A DNA stretch of 64,000 nucleotides from Bacillus infantis NRRL B-14911 (GTDB lineage Bacteria; Bacillota; Bacilli; Bacillales; Cytobacillaceae), in the NCBI RefSeq assembly GCF_000473245.1, contig NC_022524.1, forward strand, positions 458,501-522,500. The letters are read 5' to 3'. A program made the position numbers and the translations under genes. Below, piece after piece: positions 51,856 through 59,793 of this stretch. The notes beneath the pieces were generated by a model. The model was not told the DNA's origin. It saw only the letters and a list, made by a program, of their open reading frames with translations, and did not search any database. The stretch's first letter is position 1. Every line of letters starts with the position of its first letter.

Positions 51856-52048
51856 AGCCAAGGGGCGAAGCCAAGGGGACAGACCCCTTGGCTTTTTTTT
51901 GAGATTGGGCCAGGGGGACAGACCCCTTGGCTTTTTTTGAGATTGGGCCAGGGGGACAGACCCCTTGGCTTTTTTTGAGATTGGGCCAAGGGGCCAGACC
52001 CCTTGGCTTTTTTTTGAGATTGGGCCAGGGGACCAGACCCCTTGGCAT
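51856..52048 (+). repeat. Tandem array of palindromic element (5 units)
   Basis: Five units of about 38-40 bp, each GCCA(A/G)GGG-ACAGACCCCTTGGC followed by TTTTTTTGAGATTGG. The first lies 2 nt past the stop of the YdhK-like gene and has a partial unit (GGGGCGAAGCC) before it. A second amplified locus, like that after crtQ. Confidence 0.9.
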
Positions 52049-52053
52049 TCTAA

Positions 52054-52106
52054 AAGTATTTAATACTTAAATTAAAATTAAATTAAATAAAGTATAAGTT
52101 TACTTT
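52054..52106 (+). promoter_or_regulatory. AT-rich promoter region with dyads before XRE operon
   Basis: AAGTATTTAATACTT (52054-52068) is a perfect palindrome and AAAGTA-N6-TACTTT (52089-52106) an inverted repeat; both share the AGTA/TACT half-site and are candidate operators for the XRE-type regulator downstream. Confidence 0.45.
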
Positions 52107-52152
52107 ACTTTTATATATGAATGGTTTATATTTTATTCAAGAGGTGATGGTC

Positions 52153-52392
52153 ATGAAGAAAGATTTTGGTGACTCCATATCAAATAAGGTTTATGAATAC
52201 CGGGTACTTGCCAGGATGTCTCAGCAAGAATTGGCTGAGCAAGTTGGGGTCTCTAAACAAACCATCTTCGTAATGGAAAAAGGGAATTATGTTCCCACGC
52301 TGCTGCTGGCTTTTCGTATTGCTGAATTTTTTAAGGTTGATGTAAACGATATTTTCACTTATGAGAAAGGAAATGATTCTAATGGAAATTAA
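52153..52392 (+). CDS. XRE-family helix-turn-helix regulator
   Basis: 79 residues from the ATG at 52153, after AGAGGTGAT. A single helix-turn-helix domain: VYEYRVLARMSQQELAEQVGVSKQTIFVMEKGNYVPTLLLAFRIAEFF, of the YgzD/YozG subgroup that regulates small ABC transporter operons. Start of the next gene overlaps by 11 nt, so it heads a four-gene operon with a membrane protein, an ABC ATPase and a permease. Likely autorepressor acting on dyads at 52054-52106. Confidence 0.9.
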   Translation: MKKDFGDSISNKVYEYRVLARMSQQELAEQVGVSKQTIFVMEKGNYVPTLLLAFRIAEFFKVDVNDIFTYEKGNDSNGN

Positions 52393-52732
52393 GTCTATAT
52401 CAGATATCCCTAACGCTCTTTTTTACCCTTTGAAGACATGGGCAGAACAATCCTCCGGGAATTGGAATATCCTTGTGGGAATCGGTTTTTTACTGCTTAT
52501 AGGCAGTGCCATGTTTGCTTACATTTTTTACAAGAAGATTGGGCAGGATGATGAACGGACAAATAAGATCTTTTTGAAAAGCAGTTACTTTATGCTGATG
52601 GCCATTATTATATGTGACACGATTTTTCCGAGGGACTATATGTGGAATATATTTTTCTTATTTAAATATGCTTTGGCAATTCTGGCTTGCGGCATTTATT
52701 TGGCAGCTCAATATAAAAAGGATTTCACGTAA
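52382..52732 (+). CDS. Small membrane protein of ABC operon
   Basis: 116 residues from the ATG at 52382 (AAAGGAA upstream), overlapping the XRE gene. Three membrane segments are predicted (about 28-48, 65-85, 92-110). It resembles the small membrane proteins that sit between XRE regulators and ABC-2 exporters in Bacillales. Possibly a DUF2178-type protein; I cannot be sure of the family. Confidence 0.75.
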   Translation: MEIKSISDIPNALFYPLKTWAEQSSGNWNILVGIGFLLLIGSAMFAYIFYKKIGQDDERTNKIFLKSSYFMLMAIIICDTIFPRDYMWNIFFLFKYALAILACGIYLAAQYKKDFT

Positions 52733-52763
52733 GGAATTCCAGTTTAGGATGGAGGGTTAAACG

Positions 52764-53633
52764 ATGCTGATAAGTAATCTGACTAAGCAATACGGAAGTT
52801 CAACAGTCTTACACAATCTCTCTTTAGAGTTACATCCAGGAGAAATCGTTGGTCTGGTTGGCAGAAATGGCGCTGGAAAAAGTACGCTGATGAGGATTAT
52901 TGCGCAAACTGTTCAAACCTATAAGGGATCAGTTGCTGACAATCATCAGGTAGGATACTTAATAGAAGAACCAAAGCTATTCAGCAATAAAACGGGACTG
53001 TTTCACTTAACCTATTTTTCGGGGATTTACGGAAATACTTTTAAGCTATCTGATTATGAGGAGCTTTTGAAAAACCTGCACTTATTCGAGGTGCTGAATA
53101 AAAAGGTAAAAGAATACTCGCTTGGAATGCGGCAGAAGCTGGGAATCGTCATAAGCCTGCTTAATAATCCAAGCTATATTGTTTTAGATGAACCTACTAA
53201 CGGCATGGATGTGGAAACTTCTTTTGAGGTTTTGCAGGAACTGAGAAAAATGGCTGATGAGCGGAATGTCGGTATTTTGATTTCCAGCCACAAGCTTGAG
53301 GATATTGAAGCGGTCTGTGACCGGGTTTTATTCATAGAGGATGGCGCAATTGCTGCTGAGCAGAACTTTTTACAGGAAGAGCAGCGTATGATCAGGCTAG
53401 TCTTTGATAACCCAGATGATTTAGCCGAATTCACTTCGGAACAGCATTTCGGCAGGGTAATCTATTCGGGCGACAAAGATATTCAGTTTGAAACAGCTGC
53501 GGAAAACGCTGAGATTTTTCACATGCTAAATTGCCTGGGCATCCGGCTGACTGATTTTACTGCGGAGAAGAAAACCCTGCGCAGTGTGTATATGAACAAA
53601 TTTAGAGGTGAAAATCATGACCATCAGTATTAA
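52764..53633 (+). CDS. ABC transporter ATP-binding protein
   Basis: 289 residues. Walker A GRNGAGKSTL, signature YSLGMRQKLGIVISLL, Walker B YIVLDEPTNGMD and switch His in ISSHKLEDIE are all intact. The 75-residue C-terminal part is of the kind found in BcrA-like exporters. GGAGGG precedes the ATG at 52764. It overlaps the permease gene by 17 nt. Together with the permease it probably exports or resists a peptide or lipid-active compound. Confidence 0.92.
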   Translation: MLISNLTKQYGSSTVLHNLSLELHPGEIVGLVGRNGAGKSTLMRIIAQTVQTYKGSVADNHQVGYLIEEPKLFSNKTGLFHLTYFSGIYGNTFKLSDYEELLKNLHLFEVLNKKVKEYSLGMRQKLGIVISLLNNPSYIVLDEPTNGMDVETSFEVLQELRKMADERNVGILISSHKLEDIEAVCDRVLFIEDGAIAAEQNFLQEEQRMIRLVFDNPDDLAEFTSEQHFGRVIYSGDKDIQFETAAENAEIFHMLNCLGIRLTDFTAEKKTLRSVYMNKFRGENHDHQY

Positions 53634-54342
53634 AAGATATGTGGCTTATAACCTGAAAGAGCTGCTTAAAAATGGCTATCTGGCTGCTGGTTTGCTGGGG
53701 GCGTGTGTACCTGCATTGATTATGGGTTTCGTGATTCTTAAGGGGGGCACTCCGTTCAACATCAAACATGTTTCAAATTTTTACTGTATGCTTGGCATGC
53801 TCGCGGCAGTCTTAATGCCGCTTTACTTTATCAATAGAGACTACTCGGCCAGAACAATTTCTCTGATTAATAACTCAGTGAAGAATAGAAGAAACTATGT
53901 TTTCGCTAATGGTATTATCGCCATTTCGGTAAGTTTCCTTTATGCAGTGATAGGAATAGTGCTGTTTCAAGCGGCAAAAATGATGGGTGTGTCCGGTGAC
54001 TTAGAACTCTCTTTCCTGGCTGGCTTCTCAGTGAATGTCTTTCTCCTCGTTGTGACCTATTTTTTAATTGGCTATCTGCTATTCTTATATAACTTTCGCA
54101 GTGGTGCGGTATATGGAATTTTAACAGCCATACTGTTGTTTTTCCCCAATGCCCTGGCCAGTATCCAAGGAATGACCCATAATGGGTTTCTTTCAAAAAT
54201 CATTGAGAACTTTCCCGGGTACTTCTATCCTATCATGGTCGGATCAAATCCGCTCTCCCCTCTGCAATATTCAATTGGGTGCCTTACACTGGCCGTTTTG
54301 TTTATGGCTGTACTTAAAAAAAGTGAAAGAATCGAAATATAG
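53617..54342 (+). CDS. ABC-2 type permease
   Basis: 241 residues from the ATG at 53617 (AGAGGTG upstream; the frame opens three codons earlier). Six membrane segments are predicted; RDYSARTISLINNSVKNRRNYVFAN between helices 2 and 3 is a typical cytoplasmic coupling region. It is the partner of the preceding ATPase. Its TAG stop forms part of a palindromic element. Confidence 0.88.
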   Translation: MTISIKRYVAYNLKELLKNGYLAAGLLGACVPALIMGFVILKGGTPFNIKHVSNFYCMLGMLAAVLMPLYFINRDYSARTISLINNSVKNRRNYVFANGIIAISVSFLYAVIGIVLFQAAKMMGVSGDLELSFLAGFSVNVFLLVVTYFLIGYLLFLYNFRSGAVYGILTAILLFFPNALASIQGMTHNGFLSKIIENFPGYFYPIMVGSNPLSPLQYSIGCLTLAVLFMAVLKKSERIEI

Positions 54343-54411
54343 AGCCAAGGGGACAGGCCCCTCGGCTCTTTTTTATGAAATTGGGCCAGGGGACCTGTCC
54401 CCCTGGCTCCA
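54341..54411 (+). repeat. Palindromic intergenic element
   Basis: Begins on the TAG of the permease gene: GAGCCAAGGGGACAGGCCCC then TCGGCTCTTTTTT; right arm GCCAGGGGACCTGTCCCCCT. It lies between convergent genes. Confidence 0.85.
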
Positions 54412-54424
54412 TAGAGTGTAGCCT

Positions 54425-54826
54425 CTAATTATTAATAATGTAGGTCACATGTATGACGTCTTCCTTGTCTTTACATCCTTCTAACTGATAAATCGTTTGT
54501 TTATTTTTGTCTAATTTCTTTATGCTTTCACACACATCTTCTTTTACTAATTGATCCCCAAATTCATCTTCTCTTGTATCCTTTATCGATGTTAATTGAC
54601 CATTGGAATAGTTTAAGTCATGAATAATCGGATCGCCTTCGTCTGTGTAATTTACTACCCGGACTTCACTGTCCTTATTCAAAGAAACATCTGCTATGAA
54701 TTTTTCAAGTAAACTAATATTCACAATGCTTCCATGTATATTAACTACATCATGCTTAGAAGGAGAATATTCGCCACAGCCTGAAAGAAAAAATAGCAAT
54801 AAAAAGCTCATAAATAATTTCCTCAT
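54425..54826 (-). CDS. DUF4362 lipoprotein
   Basis: 133 residues, GGGAGTG before the ATG at 54826. Signal peptide ends LSGC (about residue 17). The mature part matches DUF4362: KHDVVNIHGSIVNISLLEKFIADV, VRVVNYTDEGDPIIHDLNY and DEFGDQL. Two later Cys (VCESI, LEGCKD) may form a disulfide outside the cell. The function of the family is unknown; members are common as scattered paralogues in Bacillus. Confidence 0.85.
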   Translation of the reverse strand: MRKLFMSFLLLFFLSGCGEYSPSKHDVVNIHGSIVNISLLEKFIADVSLNKDSEVRVVNYTDEGDPIIHDLNYSNGQLTSIKDTREDEFGDQLVKEDVCESIKKLDKNKQTIYQLEGCKDKEDVIHVTYIINN

Positions 54827-55069
54827 TTAATCACTCCCTAACAGTACGATTCCATCAATTATTGCGTATCAGAGGATTTGTCGTTGAGCGATCCGGCTTT
54901 TCTATATAGTTTCTTGAAGGGGCAGCTGACAGAGCCATGCAGCTGTCTTCTTTCATAAGTGGGACAGATTCATAAAAAAGGGAAAATTTGAAACTATTCA
55001 CCAGATGAACCGTATATTATATAAGGATATTATAAACGCATATTGAATATTCAGATAGGCGGTTTTGTT

Positions 55070-55504
55070 ATGTACGGATATGGTGTTGAACCTGCTGTTG
55101 GGGCGAAATTAGCCTTATTTTTAGCTATAGTCCTGTTATTGTTGTTTAGCTTCAATATATTAGTAAGAAAATGGTTTAAAGTAGAGAAGAAGAAATCCTT
55201 TTCTTATAACCATGTGAATGATAAACATATGAAGATTGATTGGACAATCAGGCTTACATCAATGGCCAGCATCTTGGTGGGATATGCGATAAACATCACA
55301 AGAGACCCATCAGACTGGTATTGGTTTTTACAGCCGTGGTTTTTCCTGCCAGTTTTTATCGTCATTTCTCAAGCAGTCACAGCAGTCATGGAAAAGAAGT
55401 ATGCCCAGAATCCCAATGCCTATAAAGTAACACTCAGTGAGTTAATATTTATACTTATATTGTTTTTTACACTATACCAGACTGATTTTTGGGGATTAGG
55501 GTGA
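55070..55504 (+). CDS. DUF4181 membrane protein
   Basis: 144 residues from the ATG at 55070 (MYGYGVEP, usual for the family; TAGGCGG upstream is a weak site). Four membrane segments are predicted. DWTIRLTSMASILVGYAIN and the aromatic DWYWFLQPWFFLPVF match DUF4181, a family of unknown role found in many copies in Bacillales. Its TGA coincides with the start of a palindromic element. Confidence 0.82.
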   Translation: MYGYGVEPAVGAKLALFLAIVLLLLFSFNILVRKWFKVEKKKSFSYNHVNDKHMKIDWTIRLTSMASILVGYAINITRDPSDWYWFLQPWFFLPVFIVISQAVTAVMEKKYAQNPNAYKVTLSELIFILILFFTLYQTDFWGLG

Positions 55505-55569
55505 GCCAGGGGGACAGGTACCTTGGCTCTTTTTGGAACTGGGCCAGGGGACCTGTCCCCCTGGCTCCA
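55502..55569 (+). repeat. Palindromic intergenic element
   Basis: Begins on the TGA of the DUF4181 gene: GAGCCAGGGGGACAGGTACC then TTGGCTCTTTTTG; right arm GCCAGGGGACCTGTCCCCCT. Ends two nt before AGAGGAGGG of the next gene. Confidence 0.85.
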
Positions 55570-55586
55570 AGAGGAGGGCGATTTTT

Positions 55587-56063
55587 ATTAGGAAATCAGT
55601 TCAGTTCTTTATGCTTGTTTTTATTTTAGGTCTGTTTGGCTGCTCGAAAAATCACATAAATGACAATGATGTCTTAGAAATGCTGAAAATGTATAAAAAG
55701 GAACAGTATACAATTGAGGAGCCATCTGATCCACCCGCAAATGATGAAATAGTTCAACGCGTTAAGCCGTATTTAAGTACAGATACAATGGAGAAATTGA
55801 GTGCAAATCGTGTCTTTAGCATTGCACCGGAAATTGCGTCCAGCACAAACAAACCCATTAAGGTGAACAATGTTCAGATTAAAGAGTCGGAGAAGAATGA
55901 AGATGGTACGGTTGATTATGCTTATACTATAGAAATCCAGCTCGGCGAAGGTTCTAATGCAGAAGTCATTAAAAACAATGGACAATTAACCGTTTCATCT
56001 GAAGATGGCTTGAAAATTATTAGGGACTGGGAAGAAAAAGATCATTTTAAAAAATTTTATTAA
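55587..56063 (+). CDS. Small lipoprotein, apparent ATT start
   Basis: 158 residues if started at the ATT at 55587, eight nt after a perfect AGGAGGG. This yields a textbook lipoprotein signal peptide (RKSVQFF, hydrophobic core, LFGC). No ATG, GTG or TTG lies between the site and the hydrophobic core; the first ATG (55614) would drop the basic residues. The mature part (SKNHINDNDVLEM...) has no family that I recognise, but ends in a cystatin-like pattern (NNGQLTVSSEDGLKIIRDWEE). It may bind partners at the cell surface. Confidence 0.7.
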   Translation: MRKSVQFFMLVFILGLFGCSKNHINDNDVLEMLKMYKKEQYTIEEPSDPPANDEIVQRVKPYLSTDTMEKLSANRVFSIAPEIASSTNKPIKVNNVQIKESEKNEDGTVDYAYTIEIQLGEGSNAEVIKNNGQLTVSSEDGLKIIRDWEEKDHFKKFY

Positions 56064-56068
56064 AGTTT

Positions 56069-56095
56069 AGCTGCCAAACCAGGCGGCTTTTCTTA
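56069..56095 (+). terminator. Terminator after small lipoprotein
   Basis: AGCTGCC and GGCGGCT around a 6-nt loop, followed by TTTCTT; same hairpin type as after modA. Confidence 0.65.
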
Positions 56096-56187
56096 TTCCG
56101 TAAAAAGGGCATTTTTATGAGAAGAAGATGTTAAGAGTGTCGTATTTCACACTAGATGTCTCTGACAGCATTTTTTATGAACATTTA

Positions 56188-56214
56188 TGAACCGCAACCC
56201 CATAGTGCCTCGTC
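56188..56214 (+). promoter_or_regulatory. ECF-type promoter of sigma factor gene
   Basis: TGAACC, 17 nt, CGTC. This fits extracytoplasmic function sigma promoters (TGAAC ... CGTC/A) and suggests autoregulation by the downstream sigma factor. Confidence 0.6.
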
Positions 56215-56249
56215 ATTTATGTTGAAAGCCAAAGAAAGGGGGCTGAGCT

Positions 56250-56759
56250 GTGGAACCATTTAAAGATGGGGGAAGCGTTGAGTTCGATGAGATCGTTAAA
56301 GAATATGTAAATGATATCCGGAAAGTTGTTTACACATATGTTAGAAACCATCACACAATGGAAGATATTACTCAGGAAGTGTTTTGGTCTGCCTATCGGA
56401 ATTTTGAGCAGTTTCGAGGAGAAAGCTCAGTAAAAACGTGGCTGATTAAAATAGCTGTTAATAAAGCAAAGGATTATTTAAAAAGCTGGCATTTCAGGAC
56501 AATGCAATTTACCAATCTAATAAAGGAGGATACCGCCAAACGAGATACAGAACAAATGGTGCTTGATCATGATAGGGACATGGAGCTCGCCAGGACCATT
56601 ATGGATCTTCCAATCAAATATCGTGAAGTCATCCTCCTATACTATTATGAAGATTACGATACAGCCGAAATAAGTATCATCCTTGGCCTAAAGCAGAATA
56701 CAGTAAAAACCAGATTAATCCGCGGAAGGGACTTGCTTAAAAGGAGGTTTGACTTTTAA
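56250..56759 (+). CDS. ECF RNA polymerase sigma factor
   Basis: 169 residues from the GTG at 56250 (AAAGGGGG upstream). Region 2 (about 15-80) contains NHHTMEDITQEVFWSAYRNFEQFRGESSVKTWLIKIAVNKAKDYLK; region 4 (about 110-169) has LPIKYREVILLYYYEDYDTAEISIILGLKQNTVKTRLIRGR. Typical of B. subtilis SigV/SigX/SigM relatives. It overlaps the next gene (TAATG), which encodes the membrane anti-sigma partner. The family responds to envelope stress; the signal here is unknown. Confidence 0.93.
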   Translation: MEPFKDGGSVEFDEIVKEYVNDIRKVVYTYVRNHHTMEDITQEVFWSAYRNFEQFRGESSVKTWLIKIAVNKAKDYLKSWHFRTMQFTNLIKEDTAKRDTEQMVLDHDRDMELARTIMDLPIKYREVILLYYYEDYDTAEISIILGLKQNTVKTRLIRGRDLLKRRFDF

Positions 56760-57484
56760 TGGATCAATACCAAAAGCAGATCAAACAGGCACTGGATAAA
56801 CAATTCTTTGACCAGCTTACCTTATCAGAAACAGAAGCTGCCCATTTTGCCTCCAGTATTAAAAAGAAACCAGAGGAAAAGCCATCCAAGCGAATAGCAT
56901 TTATTTTCCCTGCTCTAGCCGTAGGTTTTGTACTGTTGTTCTCCTTTCTCCTGGTTAAGCCTTTTGTAGAAGATATAAATAATGTATCAGCAAATATTCA
57001 AGAGCAGGCAACAGAAGAATTTGGTCATTCGGTGTTCATCCCGGAAATAGAAGGCTATTCCATTAACTTTGCAGCAATATCATATCCGCTTAATAAAGAG
57101 GCCGTGGATTTGACGATTGATTATGGTACAAACACAGGAAAATGGGATCAACCTTTCGCTAATGAAACGAACCGGGAAAGATGGGAAAAGGAGCAAAGTG
57201 CAGACCTTTTGTACGGACCCTATCAAGGAAAAAGGGCATTTAGCCTTCAATACCGCCCTAACCATTTATTCTTTGAAGGGGATAACGTAAAGGAAAGAGA
57301 ACTCAATGGAATCTCCATGCAGTATGAACATATCCAAAGAGACAATGAACTTGTGATGGTAAGCTTTAAGTTGAATGAAGGAACCTATTTCATAGATTTT
57401 CTTATCAACGAGAACTTTACACTGGCCGATTCTGAAAAGGTTTTAGATGATATAACAAAACAAGTCAATAAAATTTCCAGGTGA
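56759..57484 (+). CDS. Membrane-bound anti-sigma factor
   Basis: 241 residues, start overlapping the sigma factor stop. About 45 cytoplasmic residues, one membrane segment (about 46-66, IAFIFPALAVGFVLLFSFLLV) and a 175-residue extracytoplasmic domain. The context and layout are those of an anti-sigma factor that holds the sigma at the membrane until stress. The outside domain is not one I recognise (similar to DUF4179/DUF4367-like sensor regions). No ZAS zinc motif is present. Confidence 0.85.
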   Translation: MDQYQKQIKQALDKQFFDQLTLSETEAAHFASSIKKKPEEKPSKRIAFIFPALAVGFVLLFSFLLVKPFVEDINNVSANIQEQATEEFGHSVFIPEIEGYSINFAAISYPLNKEAVDLTIDYGTNTGKWDQPFANETNRERWEKEQSADLLYGPYQGKRAFSLQYRPNHLFFEGDNVKERELNGISMQYEHIQRDNELVMVSFKLNEGTYFIDFLINENFTLADSEKVLDDITKQVNKISR

Positions 57485-57556
57485 AATTATTTGGGGATTG
57501 CCTGAAAAGCTGCCACCTCCTTTTTCTCGATACCATTTGCAGACCAATACGCTTTA

Positions 57557-57582
57557 GAACCAAGGGGTCTGTCCCCTTGGCA
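57557..57582 (+). repeat. Palindromic element, single arm
   Basis: ACCAAGGGGTCTGTCCCCTTGG alone, without the T-run and second arm; ends just before the ribosome site of the phosphatase gene. Confidence 0.8.
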
Positions 57583-57601
57583 GAGGAGAGGATGAACAAT
57601 T

Positions 57602-58159
57602 TTGCCAACGAATTTATACTTCGTACGTCATGCACATTCCACATATACACCTGACGAATTAGCAAGGCCTTTATCTAGCAGAGGCTTTGCTGATGCAGAA
57701 AGGATCAATGGCATTCTTGAGAAAGAAAACATCGATATTGTCATTTCCAGTCCATACAGGAGGTCTGTTCAAACGGTTGAGGGAGTCGCTAAAGTGATAG
57801 GTCAAGAGGTAATAATTGAAGATGGTTTTAAAGAACGGAACTTATCTGCAAAACCTGTTGAGGACTTTAATCTAGCTATTACAAAGGTATGGGAGGAACC
57901 TTCTTTTTCTTGGGAAGGCGGAGAATCTAATATCGATGCCCAGAAACGGGGGATTGAGGCAACACTAAAGGTATTAGAAACATATGAGGGTAAAAATATT
58001 GCAGTAGGAACACATGGCAATATAATGGTACTGATTATGAATTACTTTGATGAAAAATATGGTTTTAGTTTTTGGAAAGATCTTAATATGCCAGATGTCT
58101 ACAAGTTAACTTTTGATAAAAGGGATCTGAAAGAGGTTAATAGAATTTGGAATCGGTAG
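57602..58159 (+). CDS. Histidine phosphatase-family protein
   Basis: 185 residues from a TTG at 57602, after GGAGAGGAT. The phosphoglycerate mutase-like fold is shown by the catalytic RHAHST (residues 9-14), SSPYRRSVQTVE, the acid Glu in FKERNLS and second catalytic His in GTHGNIM. The second position of the RHG motif is Ala, frequent in the broad phosphatase group. Substrate unknown; cytosolic. Confidence 0.9.
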   Translation: MPTNLYFVRHAHSTYTPDELARPLSSRGFADAERINGILEKENIDIVISSPYRRSVQTVEGVAKVIGQEVIIEDGFKERNLSAKPVEDFNLAITKVWEEPSFSWEGGESNIDAQKRGIEATLKVLETYEGKNIAVGTHGNIMVLIMNYFDEKYGFSFWKDLNMPDVYKLTFDKRDLKEVNRIWNR

Positions 58160-58175
58160 AATGTTGCTCAACTAC

Positions 58176-58195
58176 AGCTGCCAGTTTAGGTGGCT
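58176..58195 (+). terminator. Weak terminator-like hairpin
   Basis: AGCTGCC and GGTGGCT around a 6-nt loop, but followed by AATAAAAGG rather than T, so it may be a decayed copy. Confidence 0.3.
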
Positions 58196-58278
58196 AATAA
58201 AAGGGTCAGATTTTAGACTAGGAAAAGCTTTTAAGAAGAGAGAAATATACATAAAATCTTTAGTGGGAGTTGGAAAGT

Positions 58279-58818
58279 TTGGAAAGCCATCAGTTACCCA
58301 GAGTAATACTTAGGGAATTATCTCTTGATGATGTTGAGGACCGTTATAAATGGTGTCTGGATAGAGAGGTTATAAAGCATCTGAATATGCCAAGCAGATA
58401 TCCGCCGTTTAGCAGGGAAGAGACAAAGACGTGGGTTGAAATGTGTATGAACCGAACGAATGGCTATGAACAAAGAGCGATTATGACGGAAGAAGGAAGG
58501 CATATTGGCTGGGTAGATTTGAAGAATATAGATCAATTGAATAAACATGCTGAACTGGGAATAGCCATCGGTGATAAAGATTACTGGCATAAGGGGTTTG
58601 GTTTAGCAGCTATGCAAGAAATGCTGAAGGTTGGCTTTAATGAATTAGGCTTAAATAAGATTTGGCTTAGGGTAGAAGTGGATAATGAAAAAGCAATTAA
58701 GTCATATAGTCGAGCAGGATATAAAGAAGAGGGTATCCTGAGGCAGGATAGATTGAGAAATGGAGAATTTGTTGACCGTCTGAGGATGAGCATTCTTAAA
58801 GATGAATTCTTCGGGTGA
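58279..58818 (+). CDS. GNAT acetyltransferase (RimJ/RimL type)
   Basis: 179 residues from a TTG at 58279, nine nt after GGGAG. Acetyl-CoA motif A is LGIAIGDKDYWHKGFGLAAMQEMLKVGF; motif B LNKIWLRVEVDNEKAIKSYSRAGYKEEGILRQ is typical of the RimL/SpeG group, which acetylates protein N-termini, polyamines or antibiotics. Substrate unknown. Single gene. Confidence 0.92.
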   Translation: MESHQLPRVILRELSLDDVEDRYKWCLDREVIKHLNMPSRYPPFSREETKTWVEMCMNRTNGYEQRAIMTEEGRHIGWVDLKNIDQLNKHAELGIAIGDKDYWHKGFGLAAMQEMLKVGFNELGLNKIWLRVEVDNEKAIKSYSRAGYKEEGILRQDRLRNGEFVDRLRMSILKDEFFG

Positions 58819-58839
58819 CAGGTCATTGAGTAAAAAAAA

Positions 58840-58913
58840 CACGGGGACAGGTCCCTTGGCTCTTTTTAAGCTGGGCCAAGGGACCTGTCCCCTTGGCTTA
58901 TCCCCTTGGCTTA
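58840..58913 (+). repeat. Palindromic intergenic element
   Basis: ACGGGGACAGGTCCCTTGGC then TCTTTTTAAG; right arm GCCAAGGGACCTGTCCCCTT, with an extra partial CCCCTTGGCTTAT. It lies 22 nt after the acetyltransferase stop and ends at the ribosome site of the next gene. Confidence 0.85.
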
Positions 58914-58930
58914 TTATGGGAGGATACCAA

Positions 58931-59443
58931 ATGAACGTAACCTTATTACTTTGTCCTTATGAAGATAAAACGGTACTATCTAATTTGATTCAGTTATATC
59001 GTTATGACAGCAGTGAGGTTGATGGCCACGTTTTAAGTCAGCATGGTTTATATTCATATAAATACCTGGATCATCAATGGACAGAAGAGTACCGCCGTCC
59101 GTTTATAGTTAAAGTTGATGGGGAAATAGCAGGGTTCGTATTAGTCATTCTTGATGTACCAAGAGAATTTACAAAACTGAGCAACGAGAAAAAAACAAAC
59201 GTAATAAGCAATTTTTTCATCATGCGAAAGTTTAGAGGCAGAGGCATTGGCAGGCATGTTGCTTTTTCTATATTCGAACAGTTTAAAGGTGTTTGGGAAG
59301 TGAGGCAAACCTCTGAAAATAAACCGGCATATGCTTTTTGGAAAAAGGTGATTGCTGAGTTTACTATAGACTCTTCATATCAAGAGGAAATATTGGAGAG
59401 TAATCTTTGGAAAGGTCCGGTTATGGTATTTCAGTCTAATTAA
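58931..59443 (+). CDS. GNAT-fold acetyltransferase
   Basis: 170 residues from the ATG at 58931 after GGGAGG; the open frame extends upstream through the palindromic element but that part is not coding. The fold is visible in EYRRPFIVKVDGEIAGFVLVI, NVISNFFIMRKFRGRGIGRHVAFSIFEQF (acetyl-CoA loop RGRGIG) and NKPAYAFWKKVI. Members of this group are often annotated as predicted acetyltransferases with unknown substrates. Confidence 0.88.
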   Translation: MNVTLLLCPYEDKTVLSNLIQLYRYDSSEVDGHVLSQHGLYSYKYLDHQWTEEYRRPFIVKVDGEIAGFVLVILDVPREFTKLSNEKKTNVISNFFIMRKFRGRGIGRHVAFSIFEQFKGVWEVRQTSENKPAYAFWKKVIAEFTIDSSYQEEILESNLWKGPVMVFQSN

Positions 59444-59589
59444 AGTGATGGATGTAATAAATCAGTTTGTTTCGATACACGGAGCATCTCAGGATTAAAT
59501 TCCTGAGATTTTTTTATTTTTTCAAGAGTGAACGTTTCGACGATCGTAATCGTATTAAAAGTAAAAAAACAATTGGGGTGGAGAAGAAA

Positions 59590-59793
59590 ATGAATGAACT
59601 GTTAAATGCAATCCCATGGGAAGCGATTGCGCCCATTCTTGTCTTACAGCTAATACTGATGACTGCCGCATTAGTTTCCTGCATTAGAGAAGAAAAAACG
59701 AACGGACCCAAATGGCTTTGGATTCTTATTATTCTCATGATCAACATTATAGGACCAGTGCTTTATTTTGTGGTTGGAAGGAGAAATGATTAA
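59590..59793 (+). CDS. PLDc_N-domain small membrane protein (YxlE-like)
   Basis: 67 residues from the ATG at 59590, after GGGGTGGAG. Two membrane segments (about 12-33 and 43-63) and the motif GPKWLWILIILMINIIGPVLYFVVGR define the phospholipase D N-terminal membrane domain. In B. subtilis the same domain protein YxlE precedes the ABC pair YxlF and YxlG in the sigY operon; the order is the same here. Its TAA overlaps the ATG of the ATPase gene. Confidence 0.9.
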   Translation: MNELLNAIPWEAIAPILVLQLILMTAALVSCIREEKTNGPKWLWILIILMINIIGPVLYFVVGRRND

